Source: Ciona savignyi
Lineage: Eukaryota > Chordata > Ascidiacea > Phlebobranchia > Cionidae
Assembly (NCBI GenBank): GCA_000149265.1
Contig: CH000029.1
Location: forward strand, 218,963-282,962
Length of the DNA stretch: 64,000 nucleotides
Direction: 5' to 3'
Made by a program: the position numbers and the translations under genes. The notes below the pieces were generated by a model. That model was not told where the DNA came from. It saw only the letters and a list, made by a program, of their open reading frames with translations, and did not search any database. Positions 23,335-33,531 of this stretch are shown in pieces. Each line of letters starts with the position of its first letter. Position 1 is the stretch's first letter.

Positions 23335-23890
23335 ACGGTTAGTTGTCCTTTTGCAGTAATCACTTTTGAATCTATGAAACTTTTATGTCGCGGGAGCCAG
23401 GCTGCGGTTCATTTCATTCTATCTAGAGACGAATTTCGCAGCATCGGAAGATTTATCGGGTCGGGTTGCGCCAACACGTTGACGGCAATTGGCTTCTTTT
23501 TCGCCGGTCGAATTTCTTCTTGTACTCGGTTTGCCTTTTACGGTTGCGTTGGCCAAGTTGCATCTGATTCCCACAAAAACTTTATCGGTGTAATTTAGCT
23601 AACCTGTAAGCTACGACATCTTAAATCTCTTGCGTTGTTTGTAGATACTTTGCCTTACCGCACACGAATCTGTCCAGAATATGGACTCGCACTCCGGCAT
23701 CTTCAGTCGTCTCTTTAACCATTGATTAACTTTGACCGATAAACATTCAGCATCGCGCTCCATTCGTGGTATACTTTCCGTTGGCCTTTGATGGTTAAAC
23801 GTGTTCATATTATCGCCAATAAAAACGACATGTCTGCTCTGATGCTGAGCGAGGCTTGAGCTTTGTTTCCACGCCAAATGTTTCTGCATT
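23335..23890 (-). pseudogene. BEL/Pao retrotransposon pol remnant
   Basis: The open stretch 23889-23611 encodes ERDAECLSVKVNQWLKRRL then FWTDSCAVRQSI, matching the RNase H region of BEL/Pao polymerases (L.VRV..FL, then WTDS..VL..I). Further down, LWESDATWP and a SSLDRMK..AWLPRHK-like stretch match the region before the integrase and the downstream conserved block, but stops and gaps interrupt them. No LTRs were recognised nearby. A decayed fragment, not functional. Confidence 0.6.
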
Positions 23891-23939
23891 GGTGCACGTT
23901 TTAACTAGTGTGACGTTACACACTTAAACAAATAAAGCA

Positions 23940-24360
23940 CCACAATGAAACTTTAATGTTCATTGGAAAATTACGTTCGCTATTTTGCGTTAAAACTTTA
24001 GCACCAACAAAACATCTGCTTAATCCATAATATACGCTTTGTGCAATGGTTGAAGACATGCTCAGTCTACAACGGAAATTGGAGGAAGTAATAACATTAT
24101 CGTGATGCGACAAGTGTAAAAGCACGAAGGGATATTTCGCACGTCGCAACCCTTCGGTTAAACAAACACCAGTTTGCATTAATTTGCTTATCGTCATCTT
24201 AAATGGTTAAAACGTTCTTGGTGCGATGTTTATTGAGAAAGTCATGTTTCCAAGATGATGATATTTAAAAACACAAATTATAAAGTTTTATGCGTTTTCC
24301 TTAAAAATAGGTAAACGCAAGTATCTTACAGGGAGGCGTTTAACCAATTATTCTCAATTT
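23940..24360. repeat. Three-copy local repeat unit, copy a
   Basis: About 400 bp beginning AAAACTTTAGCACCAACAAAAC. Related units are at 25910-26250 and 29315-29560. No convincing protein. The unit marks the local duplications around the peptide genes. Confidence 0.65.
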
Positions 24361-24621
24361 GACTTCAATGCAAACGCAAAGGGCTGTCACCTAAAATCCT
24401 GCCACAAAAAGCCTAAGTTTGCCCAATATACCAGTTCTTCATCCAATTCGTTTCATGTACAATGCGTTACGATTCATATATATTTCTTTTATTTTATTTG
24501 CATAAATTTAAACAAGGTTTCGTTCATCATGTCGACCTAAAGAAAAATGGAATTTTAAGTTTAGGCAACGTATAGTTTGCATAAAAATAATAATTTTACC
24601 TTGATGGTTACCGTTGAAAGC

Positions 24622-24885
24622 TTATCTTGGATTTTTTTCGGCAACGACATCACCAGCATCTGCCTCATCGGCTTCCATTTCTAAAATTAATCTCAGTTAG
24701 GCTTCCTTGTACAAACCAATGGTTAAGATGGTAGGTCCAATCAGAGCGTTCGTATGAATATTACCTGAGATTTTATTCAAATCTATGCCTTCATTCCATG
24801 TTCTTCGACGAGTCCACGCGGCGTCAGATTCATCCGCGGCCAGAAGCACAAGTGCGAGAAGGAGTACGAAGAGAGCTTTATTCAT
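24622..24885 (-). CDS. Small secreted cationic/anionic peptide precursor, copy 1
   Basis: Two coding exons: 24885-24765 and 24680-24622, giving 59 residues. ATG follows TTTTGCAG; an upstream 5'-untranslated exon ends ACAAAG|GTAAG near 24943. A hydrophobic signal peptide (MNKALFVLLLALVLLAA) is followed by a Trp/Arg-rich stretch (AWTRRRTWNEGIDLNKIS). After the junction (CTCAG|GTAATA to TTTTAG, with CTAAC branch-point match) comes an acidic tail (EMEADEADAGDVV). Signal, basic core and anionic tail is the layout of several ascidian antimicrobial peptide precursors, but I see no sequence match; the role is inference. If the intron is retained the frame instead ends GNIHTNALIGPTILTIGLYKEA. AATAAA-type signals lie near 24490. 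Confidence 0.62.
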
Positions 24886-24993
24886 CTGCAAAATACATCG
24901 TTGTCACCAAAACAGCTTCTGCTGACGAAAATCTAGAAACTTACCTTTGTAGTATTCTTTCAAGAAAGATAAGTTTGTTCGATTGAGAGCTGG

Positions 24994-25001
24994 AATTTAT
25001 A
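24994..25001 (-). promoter_or_regulatory. TATA box of peptide gene copy 1
   Basis: TATAAATT on the minus strand, about 50 bases upstream of the first donor. This places transcription start near 24965-24970. Identical in copy 2. Confidence 0.6.
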
Positions 25002-25429
25002 CCACAAATCTAATTGCGAAATAACTTCTCTTTCTTTTGACTGCTGAGCAAGTTCTCTCACATTGCAGGAAACGTATATCCTGGATTGAGCAGATACTTC
25101 TATTAATGGAAAATCTTTAATTGGAAATGTAATTTTCCATTAAACATTTAAGTTTTCTTTGTGTGGCGTTTGGCGTTGCTTATACCCGAAATAACAAACA
25201 TACTAAAGCTGAACCACAAGTTTCAGGCAAAGTTGTGCACACGTGCACGTTGTCAAGGTGTGTAATTGCTTTAATGGGATTAATAAAGACTTCAACAATA
25301 TATCAATTAAACTTTATAACACAAAAGCTACATGGCTACGAGATATATGTGACAACTGGAATAATTTGGAGATTTTGTGTATCAGCTGCACGATGGAAGT
25401 TTTAATACACGAAAGTTAGCAACCAGCTG

Positions 25430-25537
25430 TAATAGATCCGATAACCCGAAAGTGGCCACGACGTAATCTAATGAATGCCCGTGTGATAACAACCCTTGCG
25501 TTTTTTCATTTAAGAGGATAAAACATAAATATTATAT
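25430..25537 (+). mobile_element. SINE family A, 3' fragment
   Basis: Body and tail part only (GATCCGATAACCCGAAAGTGG through AGAGGATAAAACATAAATATT). Duplicated with the peptide gene. Confidence 0.6.
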
Positions 25538-25909
25538 AGGCAAATCGAGTTGTAGCATATTGTAAATGGGTTTAATCAATTAATAGCGCCCTCTTGCGGT
25601 TACCATCTTTGAAGATATAGACGAGTTTGTCCTATCCTATTCCTGTGTATGACGTTGTAAGTTGTAACTTGTTCTTGCAAGTTAGATTGTCTACCACGCA
25701 CCCTTTTGTGTTTCTTGCAGAAACATATAGTGAACAATATAATCTTTAAAATAATGTCGGTGCCACTTGCAAAAATGCGCTGTGCACACGGGCAAGTCAC
25801 GTAGCGGATGTTGCCTGAAACTAATGCTTAAATGGGATTATTATAAACTTCAGCAAACTTTTAATTAAATTTAACACAATGAAATGTGATAACAACCCTT
25901 GGGCATTTT

Positions 25910-26250
25910 GCGTTTAGACTTTAGCACCAACAAAACGTCTGCCCAATCCATAATATACACTTCGTGCAATGGTAGAGAACGTGCTAAGTCTATAAGGGAA
26001 ATTGGAGGAAGTAATAACATTGTCGTGATGCGACGAGTGAGAAAGCACGAAGGGATATTTCACACGTCGCAATTCATTTGGTTAAACAATCACCAGTTTG
26101 CATTAATTCGCTTATCGTCATTTTAAATAGTTAAAACGTTTTATACAGAAAAGTCAAACACAAATTATAACGTTTTCTGCTTCTTTCTATAGAGAGGTTA
26201 AACGTAAGGATCTTATAGGGAGGCGTTCAACAATTATTCTCCACAGGTCT
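25910..26250. repeat. Three-copy local repeat unit, copy b
   Basis: Starts GACTTTAGCACCAACAAAACG; same unit as at 23940 and 29315, with several indels. Confidence 0.65.
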
Positions 26251-26525
26251 CCAATGCAAATTGAACCCACGAACCCACGTAAAGGGCTGTCACTCAAAAT
26301 CCTGACATAGAAAGTCCTACATTTTTTCACAATTTAAAATTAAAGCTGGGATCTGCAACTTTAACTCAAAATCCCTTAAAAATGCCCTAAACATGTCGAG
26401 TTTCACGAAGCACTGCTCTACGATTACAAAACGTTACAGCTAAACGAGAACACCGGCGCGCAGCCTAGCACATGCTGCTTCCAACCAACCAAAACATTGG
26501 GGAATCACCACCATTGTTACTCTGA
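26210..26525 (+). repeat. Inverted repeat, left arm
   Basis: The stretch through AACACCGGCGCGCAGCC matches, in inverse orientation, 27225-27605. About 700 bp separates the arms. Confidence 0.65.
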
Positions 26526-26542
26526 AAACACTGCCTTTTTAT

Positions 26543-26652
26543 AACCAAGCCAAGTTTCGAACTTATGATGGGCTCGTCACTAGGACCGGTTTTGGTATGA
26601 AAGTCGGTATATGTATCGGTCGCATTAACCATTCGGCCACACGACCGTACAG
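26543..26652 (-). mobile_element. tRNA-derived repeat (family B), best copy
   Basis: Minus strand: TACGGTCGTGTGGCCGAATG, then GTTAATGCGACCGATACATA, CCGACTTTCATACC, GGTCCTAGTGACGAGCCC and AAGTTCGAAACTTGGC. The A box resembles tRNA-Leu/Ser GTGGCCGAGTGGTTAA and the B box GTTCGAAAC. About 108 bp. Confidence 0.75.
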
Positions 26653-27224
26653 AAAACATTCACTTAACTAGAAAGTGTCAACGAAATGTAAACCACTATT
26701 ATTTTAAAACCCCTGTTGAATTCCCGCTATGCTTCTTTTGCGTGCAGAAACTGTCTGTTTACCTAGCTGCCCCCTTGGTATATCTTATTAAAGTGAGCTA
26801 TTACTTCGTTTCATACTTAAATTATCGAACAGGCCGGTTTAAACCACAAATCCAAGCTAATGTCGTGCGCACATGCACATAGGCAAGGCAGGTGGTTTAC
26901 GTTGCCTGGAATTGGTGCTTTAATAAGCTTACTACAAACTGCAGCAATCTATTAGTACAAGTTTACATAATACAAACGCTGTGAATATACCGAACTGTTG
27001 ACATGAGGTATAGAAGAATATCTTTGTTATAGCGCCCCCTTACGCTCGGTAATTTGCGTTTCCTATTCACGAGGATAAAACACGAATATCACATTCTAAC
27101 TCTTGTGCTCACAAGCACCAACTCCTCCGTAATATCGCTGCCGCTCCCTTGCAAACCGCAACACCACCGGTCCTATAGATGGCGTATAACCAATTAAGAC
27201 CTCTATGAACGGCAGGATGTGACT

Positions 27225-27605
27225 TTTGCTGAGTAACAATGGTGGTGATTCCCCAACGTTTGTTTGGTTGAAAGCAGCATGTGCTAGGCTGCGCGCCGGT
27301 GTTCTCGTTTAGCTGTAAAGTTTTGTAATCGTGGAGCAGTGCTTTGTAAAATAAAGGTGTTGAATGTGCATCTGCTAGCTGTTTTGTTGGGAAAAAGTTG
27401 CCGATGTACATAGGGGTATGAGCTTAAAATTTTTAAACAAAATTTTGTAGGGTTTTGAGTTTAGGTTGCAGATCCAAGCTTCAATTTTAAATTGTGAAAA
27501 AATCTTAGACTTCCTATGTCAGGATTTTGAGTGACAGTCGTTTTTGTGAGGTCAGTTTGCATTGGAGAGATAGGGAGAATAATTAGTTGAACGCCTCCTA
27601 AACAG
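27225..27605 (-). repeat. Inverted repeat, right arm
   Basis: Inverse of 26210-26525, including GGCTGCGCGCCGGTGTTCTC. The open frame over it on the minus strand has no protein similarity that I recognise. Confidence 0.65.
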
Positions 27606-27931
27606 CGCGTTGTAATTTGGAGATCAAACCGAGGTGTAGCTTATTGTAAATGGGCTTTAACCGCCGCCTCTTGCTTTAAATCGAAATGTTAAATTTCTAC
27701 CGTTTTATTACGCCCAATGGACCACTATATCGTTCTTCATCCTATTCGTTTCATATACAATGCGGTAAGATTCATGTAGATTTTTTTATTTGAATGCCAT
27801 GAATTAAAACAAGGTTTCGTGCATTATGTCGACCTAAAGAAAAATGGAATTTTAAGTTTAGTCAACGTATAGTTTGCATAAAAATAATAATTTTACCTTG
27901 TTGGTTACCGTTGAGAGCTTATTCTCGAATT

Positions 27932-28183
27932 TTATCGAGCAACGACATCACCAGCATCTGCCTCATCGGCTTCCATTTCTAAAATTAATCTCAGTTAGGC
28001 ATTCTTGTACAAACCAATGGTTAAGATGGTAGGTCCAATCAGAGCGTTCGTATGAATATTACCTGAGATTTTATTCAAATCTATGCCTTCATTCCATGTT
28101 CTTCGACGAGTCCACCTGACTTTATAACCATTCGCGGCCAGAAGCACAAGTGCGAAAATGAGTACGAGGAGAGCTTTATTCAT
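27932..28183 (-). CDS. Small secreted cationic/anionic peptide precursor, copy 2
   Basis: Exons 28183-28063 and 27978-27932 give 55 residues. Signal peptide MNKALLVLIFALVLLAA, then NGYKVRWTRRRTWNEGIDLNKIS and the same acidic tail ending DAGDVVAR. Relative to copy 1, six consecutive codons at the signal/mature boundary differ (DESDAA versus NGYKVR) and the C-terminus is shorter. The intron with its CTAAC branch point is conserved. Function is inferred only from architecture. Confidence 0.62.
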
Positions 28184-28291
28184 CTGCAAAATACATCGTT
28201 GTCACCAAAACAGCTTCTGCTGACGAAAATCTAGAAACTTACCTTTGTAGTATTCTTTCAAGAAAGATAAGTTTGTTCGATTGAGAGCTGG

Positions 28292-28299
28292 AATTTATA
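28292..28299 (-). promoter_or_regulatory. TATA box of peptide gene copy 2
   Basis: TATAAATT on the minus strand, at the same position relative to the gene as in copy 1. Confidence 0.6.
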
Positions 28300-28728
28300 C
28301 CACAAATCTAATTGCGAAATAACTTCTCTTTCTTTTGACTGCTGAGCAAGTTCTCTCACATTGCAGGAAACGTATATCCAGGATTGAGCAGATACTTCTA
28401 TTAATGGAAAACCTTTAATTTGAAATGTAATTTTCCATTAAACATTTAAGTTTTCTTTGTGTGGCGTTTGACGTTGCTTATACCCGAAATAACAAACATA
28501 CTAAAGCTGAACCACAAGTTTCAGGCAAAGTTGTGCACACGTGCACGTTGTCAAGGTGTGTAATTGCTTTAATGGGATTAATAAAGACTTTAACAATATA
28601 TCAATAAAACTTTATAATATAAAAACTACGTGGTAGGTTAGCGGTACGAGATATGTGACAACTGGAACAATCTGGAGATTTGTGTATCAGCTGCACGATG
28701 ACACGACTTAATAAGTTAGCAACCCACT

Positions 28729-28838
28729 TTAATAGATCTGGTAACCCGAAAGTGGCCACGACGTTATCTGATGAATGCCCGTGTGATAACAACCCTTGCG
28801 TTTTTCCATTTAAGAGGGTAAAACATAAATATTATGTA
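28729..28838 (+). mobile_element. SINE family A, 3' fragment
   Basis: Duplicate of the fragment at 25430. Confidence 0.6.
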
Positions 28839-29084
28839 GGCAAATCGAGTTGTAGCATATTGTAAATGGGGTTTAATCGATTATTAGCGCCCTCTTGCGG
28901 TTACCATCTTTGAAGATATAGAAGATTTTATCCTATCCTGTGTATGACGTTGTAACTTGTTCCTGCAGCGTAACAGTTTTACTTTAAGATTAGACACGCG
29001 TGTTTGTTATAATTGGATACAAGCAACGAAGTCCGCCACTGTTAAAATATAAATGTTGCAAAAGCTTATTCTCTAGTGATACTT

Positions 29085-29252
29085 AAGCCCCGTCTACACT
29101 GAGGCTGTGCGAGGCTTGGACTTAAACTTAAGCAAGATGTGTCTACAGTAGTGCACGCTTTCATGTATGTGACGTGACACAATGAAACAAACAAAGAATT
29201 AAGCACAAACACTCGTCGCTCAACCTCGTTGTAGATACGGCTTTAAGGTTGC
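29085..29252. mobile_element. MITE, GCCCCGTCTACAC type
   Basis: Left TTAAGCCCCGTCTACACTGAGG and right CCTCGTTGTAGATACGGCTTTAA are imperfect inverted repeats bounded by TTAA, suggesting TTAA or TA target use. Confidence 0.5.
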
Positions 29253-29314
29253 AACACAATAAAAACTATATGAAACTAATAGAATAAGCCTTTTAATGGA
29301 AGATGAAGTTCGGT

Positions 29315-29560
29315 ATATTGCGTTTAGACTTTAGCACCAACAAAACATCTGCTCAATTCATCATAAACGCTTTGGGTAGAGAACGTGCTCAGTCTACAAA
29401 GGAAGTTGGAGGAAATATTAACATTGTTGTAATGCGACGAGTGCAAAAGCAACGTTCTTGCTGCAATGTTTATGCAGAAAGTCATATTTCCCTGATGATG
29501 ATATTTAGAAACACAAATTATAACGCTTTATGCTTTTTGTAATGGAGAGGCTAAACCTAA
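29315..29560. repeat. Three-copy local repeat unit, copy c
   Basis: Begins TTTAGACTTTAGCACCAACA. It is shorter than copies a and b, and no peptide gene follows it. Confidence 0.6.
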
Positions 29561-29762
29561 GTTATATATTGTCATCAAAAAAATTCACATAGCCAACAAA
29601 AAATTAAATTTGTATAAAACATCAAAGTAATGGCCGACTTCAAACCTGCAACCCTTGGTCAAAATGGCGACTCTTCAACACACCTAAGCTATTCGGTCTG
29701 GTAGAGTATGGTATATGCAAGGTTAGGGTAAGATAGGTTGTCCGTGTTTATCCCCAAGAATG

Positions 29763-30052
29763 GGATAGGATAGGATATCCATGTTTATCCCCGTGAATGA
29801 GAAAACTAAGGAGGTTAACACACGGGCAATCGTCAGATCACCTCGCGCCCACCGTCGGTCACCCAAGCTATTGCAGTGTGTTGTATATGGTTTACACGTT
29901 CCTTAAATTAAGTAGAACCCTTTATTCCGCTGGGGTTAGGCAATGTCCGTTAAGTGACTTGCCCAAGAACACAACCGACTAGCTAGCGACCAGATTCGTA
30001 CCACCAAGGATGAAAGGCGACGCAATAAACCAACAGACTGACTCGTTGGACA
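29763..30052 (-). mobile_element. SINE family A
   Basis: Near full-length. Tail GGATAGGATAGGATATCC at left; diverged CORE (GTGACTTGCCCAAGAACACA) and head. Confidence 0.8.
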
Positions 30053-30103
30053 ACTTAAGTAATTATATCACCGCATGCTTCCTATGGTTTATTGGCTTAG
30101 TTT

Positions 30104-30200
30104 ATTTTCGTTTCGAACCCGGAATGAGCTTGTTATTGATACCGCTTTTTTGCATGAAAGTCGGTATTTGTATCGTACCAAACTAAATTTGTCCATCGAA
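30104..30200 (-). mobile_element. tRNA-derived repeat (family B), partial
   Basis: GTTTCGAACCCGGAATGAGC and GAAAGTCGGTATTTGTATCG; the A-box side is lost. Confidence 0.55.
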
Positions 30201-30348
30201 ATAAAGAAAACAACCCATTATATATGATTTCTATTGCTTTATGCCGACCTCTATGTTAGCTTAGTCATCATTACAACATTGCAACGTCATAGTATCTAAG
30301 TTTCGTCGAAGGAAGTACATAAACAAGAAATACCAACTGCCTGTCAAA

Positions 30349-32567
30349 ATGCCATACATTACTGGAGGTTAGTTTTTTTAACTTTATTATGTTGTAACGT
30401 TATTATATAGGCCGGTATATAACATTTGTTTCACTATTTATTCATGTGAAGGTTGAATGGTTTATATACGAACACAAGACACAGACGATGTCTTATATGA
30501 CGATTTATTTTTTATTTTGGACTTTTAGTTCGAATCCGGGTTAAATAAGGCTCAAATAGGATCCTAACAGGTTTACATTTAAAAGTCTTGATTTTACACA
30601 TGTGTGCCATATCAAAGACCCAAATGGTGGTAATATAAGAATGTAACTGATTTATAGAATATGGTGATTATATCTTAATCAGCCAGGTAAGCATGGCTCA
30701 TGCAAGTACAAGTTAATAATAATACCAAACTTTAAATAAAAATGTGCATCAAAGTAATTAAACAAATCACAAATGCAGAATTTTCCACTGTCGTATGAAC
30801 AACATTTTATCTGCCATGCTTTTTAGACCGTGGTAAATTTCAGACGTGTATTACTTGCATAGTCAGGTATATTACTTGTATTTTCTAATTCCAATAGTAA
30901 CAAATTCGTATCGATTCCAGGACAAATTGAGTCCAGTAGATCAAGATGGAGAATTTCATTCATTTCTGATTCGTTCTGGGGATTAATCAACTTTGTTGTG
31001 TTGTTGTAAGTTTGTGTTCCGATTTTGCAATTATTGTTGGAATGTTCAAATTGATACAATTTGCGAACAGAAGTATGGAAGTTGCCAAAAAACTTCCTTC
31101 GTAAAATTTCTCCTGTTTAGCATTTTACCACAAAAATCTTTTCCAGAGCTGCGCAACTTAACCCTTGGATTTATATAGGATTTTCATGTTTATCTATGTG
31201 AATGGGAAAACTCAAGGGGGTTAACACACGACAATCGTCAGATCACCTCGTGCCCACTGTCGGGTTAGCGGTGCTATTGCAGTGTGTTGTATATGATAGA
31301 CACGTTCCTTCAGTTTGGTAGAACCCATTAATCAGCTGGGTTCAGGTAATGTCCATTAAATGCCTTGTCCAAGGACACAACCGACTAGCTAGCGACCAGT
31401 TTCGGACCTGCAATCTTTTGGATAAAATGCAACACACTCACCAACCAATATATTCGGTCAGCATTTCTCTTTTAAATCTCCGACTTCTCATGCTGGGATA
31501 GAATGATAACCTTTGTGGCGGATTTAATAGAATAAATAAGTGTTTTTTCCATAAAATACAATATATGAAAGGGTTAATAAATAGAATTAAGGCATACTTA
31601 ACTAAGGTATTCAAATATGTTATATTGTTAGTTTGGATACATTGCCGTTCAACCGAAGGGTTGCAGGTTCGAAACTGGACATTGCCTGAAACCAATGGAT
31701 TAGTGGGTTCTACTAAAAAAAGAAGAAATGTGTCTTTATTAAACATCTGAGAAAAATAAAAAATGAATACCTACCGTGGACATTAACACACAACTTCATC
31801 CAACATTATCTTTCAGTTTTAAGACAATGGTGCAACCAGACTTAACAAAGCATGGAAGAGGTTTACAGTCACAATACTCGGCCAAACCAAAGTAAGTTAC
31901 ATTGGTTGCTGATGTTTATGCTGGTGTATATTATGAGTGGTGGTTGCATGGTTTTCAGAGTTCAGTTATTTGCAATTTACATGATTTACACACCCACATG
32001 ACCATCCATAGAATATGCACAACAAAGGCATGGAATTGTTTGTTTTTAAAGAGTTCCATTGAATTGACCACAAAAACACTCCTCCCGCTGTTTAAGCTTG
32101 TATTCCCTGTGCTCCCTCCCCATCCAGTATATCCTCCTTAATGTTACCCTATCCACAATAGTTTGTCCTCAAAATACCTAACTTCAACTGTACTAAATAA
32201 CTAACTTCAACTATTATAAAGATTCCAACTTATAGACACACTGGTTAACACCATAAAGCACTGTTGTGTCAAGCGATGCACAAATATAGCTGTGAAAACG
32301 CTATTTATTCTTGCAAATTCTTTAGTCTCCAGCTACAGCTCGAAACTTAAGCTTGCAATGTCTATAACATCCGGCAGGCCAGAATAAAAGACCTGGCAGT
32401 AGTTTGCCCAATTCTGTTATAGAACAATCTTCATTTGCGTTGATTCTAACCATCCCGTATATTGCAGTGGAGGAGATGACTTTGGACCCCGTCGTAGAAT
32501 GGGGGGCTTCAATCGGGGTTCCGGGCCTTCACCCCCTCCTGCTGCCGGGGGTGGGTGAGGTCGGTAA
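30349..32567 (+). CDS. SELENOK: Selenoprotein K
   Basis: Four exons: 30349-30367, 30921-31005, 31817-31891, 32468-32567; 279 bases, 93 codons including the stop, all phases consistent. Order of features: MPYITGG start, a Trp-Arg segment, one membrane helix (FWGLINFVVLFFKTM), a basic/Gly-rich tail with RRRMGGFNRGSGPSPPPAAGG, then G-U-G-R. The UGA at 32556-32558 is selenocysteine: vertebrate SELENOK ends in ...GPSPPP.AGGUGR and the frame closes with TAA at 32565. SELENOK is a small ER membrane protein working in ER-associated degradation and with the palmitoyltransferase DHHC6. AATAAA signals lie at about 32880 and 32914. I could not fold a convincing SECIS by eye. The next gene, GNS, is convergent. 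Confidence 0.93.
31174..31446 (-). mobile_element. SINE family A
   Basis: In SELENOK intron 2. Well preserved through TGCCTTGTCCAAGGACACAA and CCAGTTTCGGACC. Confidence 0.85.
31645..31745 (+). mobile_element. SINE family A, rearranged fragment
   Basis: Head (GCAGGTTCGAAACTGG) is joined directly to the body, so the CORE block is deleted. Confidence 0.6.
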
Positions 32568-32569
32568 AC

Positions 32570-32593
32570 GCTTACCCCTAATATGGGGTAAGC
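32570..32593 (+). promoter_or_regulatory. Perfect hairpin just 3' of the selenocysteine codon
   Basis: Stem GCTTACCCC (32570-32578) pairs with GGGGTAAGC (32585-32593), loop of six. It starts 11 bases after the UGA and overlaps the end of the CDS by none. Position and shape fit a selenocysteine codon redefinition element; this role is inference. Confidence 0.5.
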
Positions 32594-32605
32594 AATTAAA
32601 AAGGG

Positions 32606-32690
32606 GGTCGCATAACTAGACGTGTACAAAATTATTTGGGTTTTAAAATTTGAATTCTTAGTTGCGCGACCCTCTTTTTACCCTCAAACT
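32606..32690. repeat. Long imperfect hairpin in the SELENOK 3'UTR
   Basis: AAAAAGGGGGTCGCATAACTA pairs with TAGTTGCGCGACCCTCTTTTT, with about 40 bases between the arms. It may be a small hAT-like MITE (GCGACCC also occurs in the hAT-like copies at 41340 and 50425) or RNA structure. Confidence 0.45.
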
Positions 32691-33047
32691 TCAGTATATG
32701 AGTGGCATGCATGGCACATGCGACACATGTTGCACGCATTGCACCTGTGGCTTGTATAATTCATGAAGGGCTTCCATTCAACCCTATGATGGGTGTGGGT
32801 GCCTGGATCTATTGAAGTTCATTTCTAGCTGGTGTTATGTGCAATAATACCCGATGTATCAAATTGTCATTTTTTGTAAATAAATGTAATATATTGCATA
32901 TGATGCTGATGATAAATAAACAATGTTTTGTAGGAATTTGTAATTGGCACGGAATGAAAGGTATAGACCGCCCATGCAGTATATATTAAACGGTAAAATG
33001 AGAAATCGTCAAAAATAATAGATGTACGGGGGTAAAGTAAAGTATTG

Positions 33048-33405
33048 GTGTAAATTCCACCCCAATTTACCACAAAGTGAAACATGAAGTGGAATTTACA
33101 CCCATACTTTACCACATAATGGGTGAAACATGGGGTGGAATTTACACCCATACTTTACCACATAATGGGTGAAACATGGGGTGGAATTTACACCCATACT
33201 TTACCACATAATGGGTGAAACATGGGGTGGAATTTACACCCATACTTTACCACATAATGGATGAAACATGGGGTGGAATTTACACCCATACTTTACCACA
33301 TAATGGGTGAAACATGGGGTGGAATTTACACCCATACTTTACCACATAATGGGTGAAACACGGGGTGGAATTTACACCCATACTTTACCATATAATGAGT
33401 AAAAC
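33048..33405. repeat. 46-bp minisatellite, about 8 units
   Basis: Unit includes ACCCATACTTTACCACATAA then TGGGTGAAACATGGGGTGGA. Most inner units are identical. It lies in the short gap between the convergent SELENOK and GNS 3' ends. Confidence 0.9.
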
Positions 33406-33531
33406 ACGGAAAGTACAATAAACAGTTTGACGCAAATATCTTCAACTTCCCACCAATACAGAAGCAGCAACACACAACTGGTATGGGTGATACTGAAATA
33501 CTGAACACACAACTAAGATTAAACAAAGCCT

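Larger units (their letters stand above)
24420..25680. repeat. Segmental duplication, copy 1
   Basis: About 1.25 kb, nearly identical to 27713-28960 (constant offset 3298 over the gene). It carries a small secreted-peptide gene with its promoter and a family A SINE fragment. Confidence 0.85.
27713..28960. repeat. Segmental duplication, copy 2
   Basis: Partner of 24420-25680. Introns, 5' flank and 3' flank are nearly unchanged; most differences are within the coding exons. Confidence 0.85.

Noticed and set aside
30823-31059. 78-residue minus-strand frame
   Set aside because: It is the antisense shadow of SELENOK exon 2.
32690-32900. SECIS candidates starting at ATGA near 32699, 32763 and 32790
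   Set aside because: None gives a stem of about 10-12 bp with the AA apical loop and facing GA when folded by eye. Left for a dedicated search.
33048-33405. CRISPR-like look of the 46-bp array
   Set aside because: Units are directly adjacent with no spacers, and the sequence is eukaryotic; it is a minisatellite.
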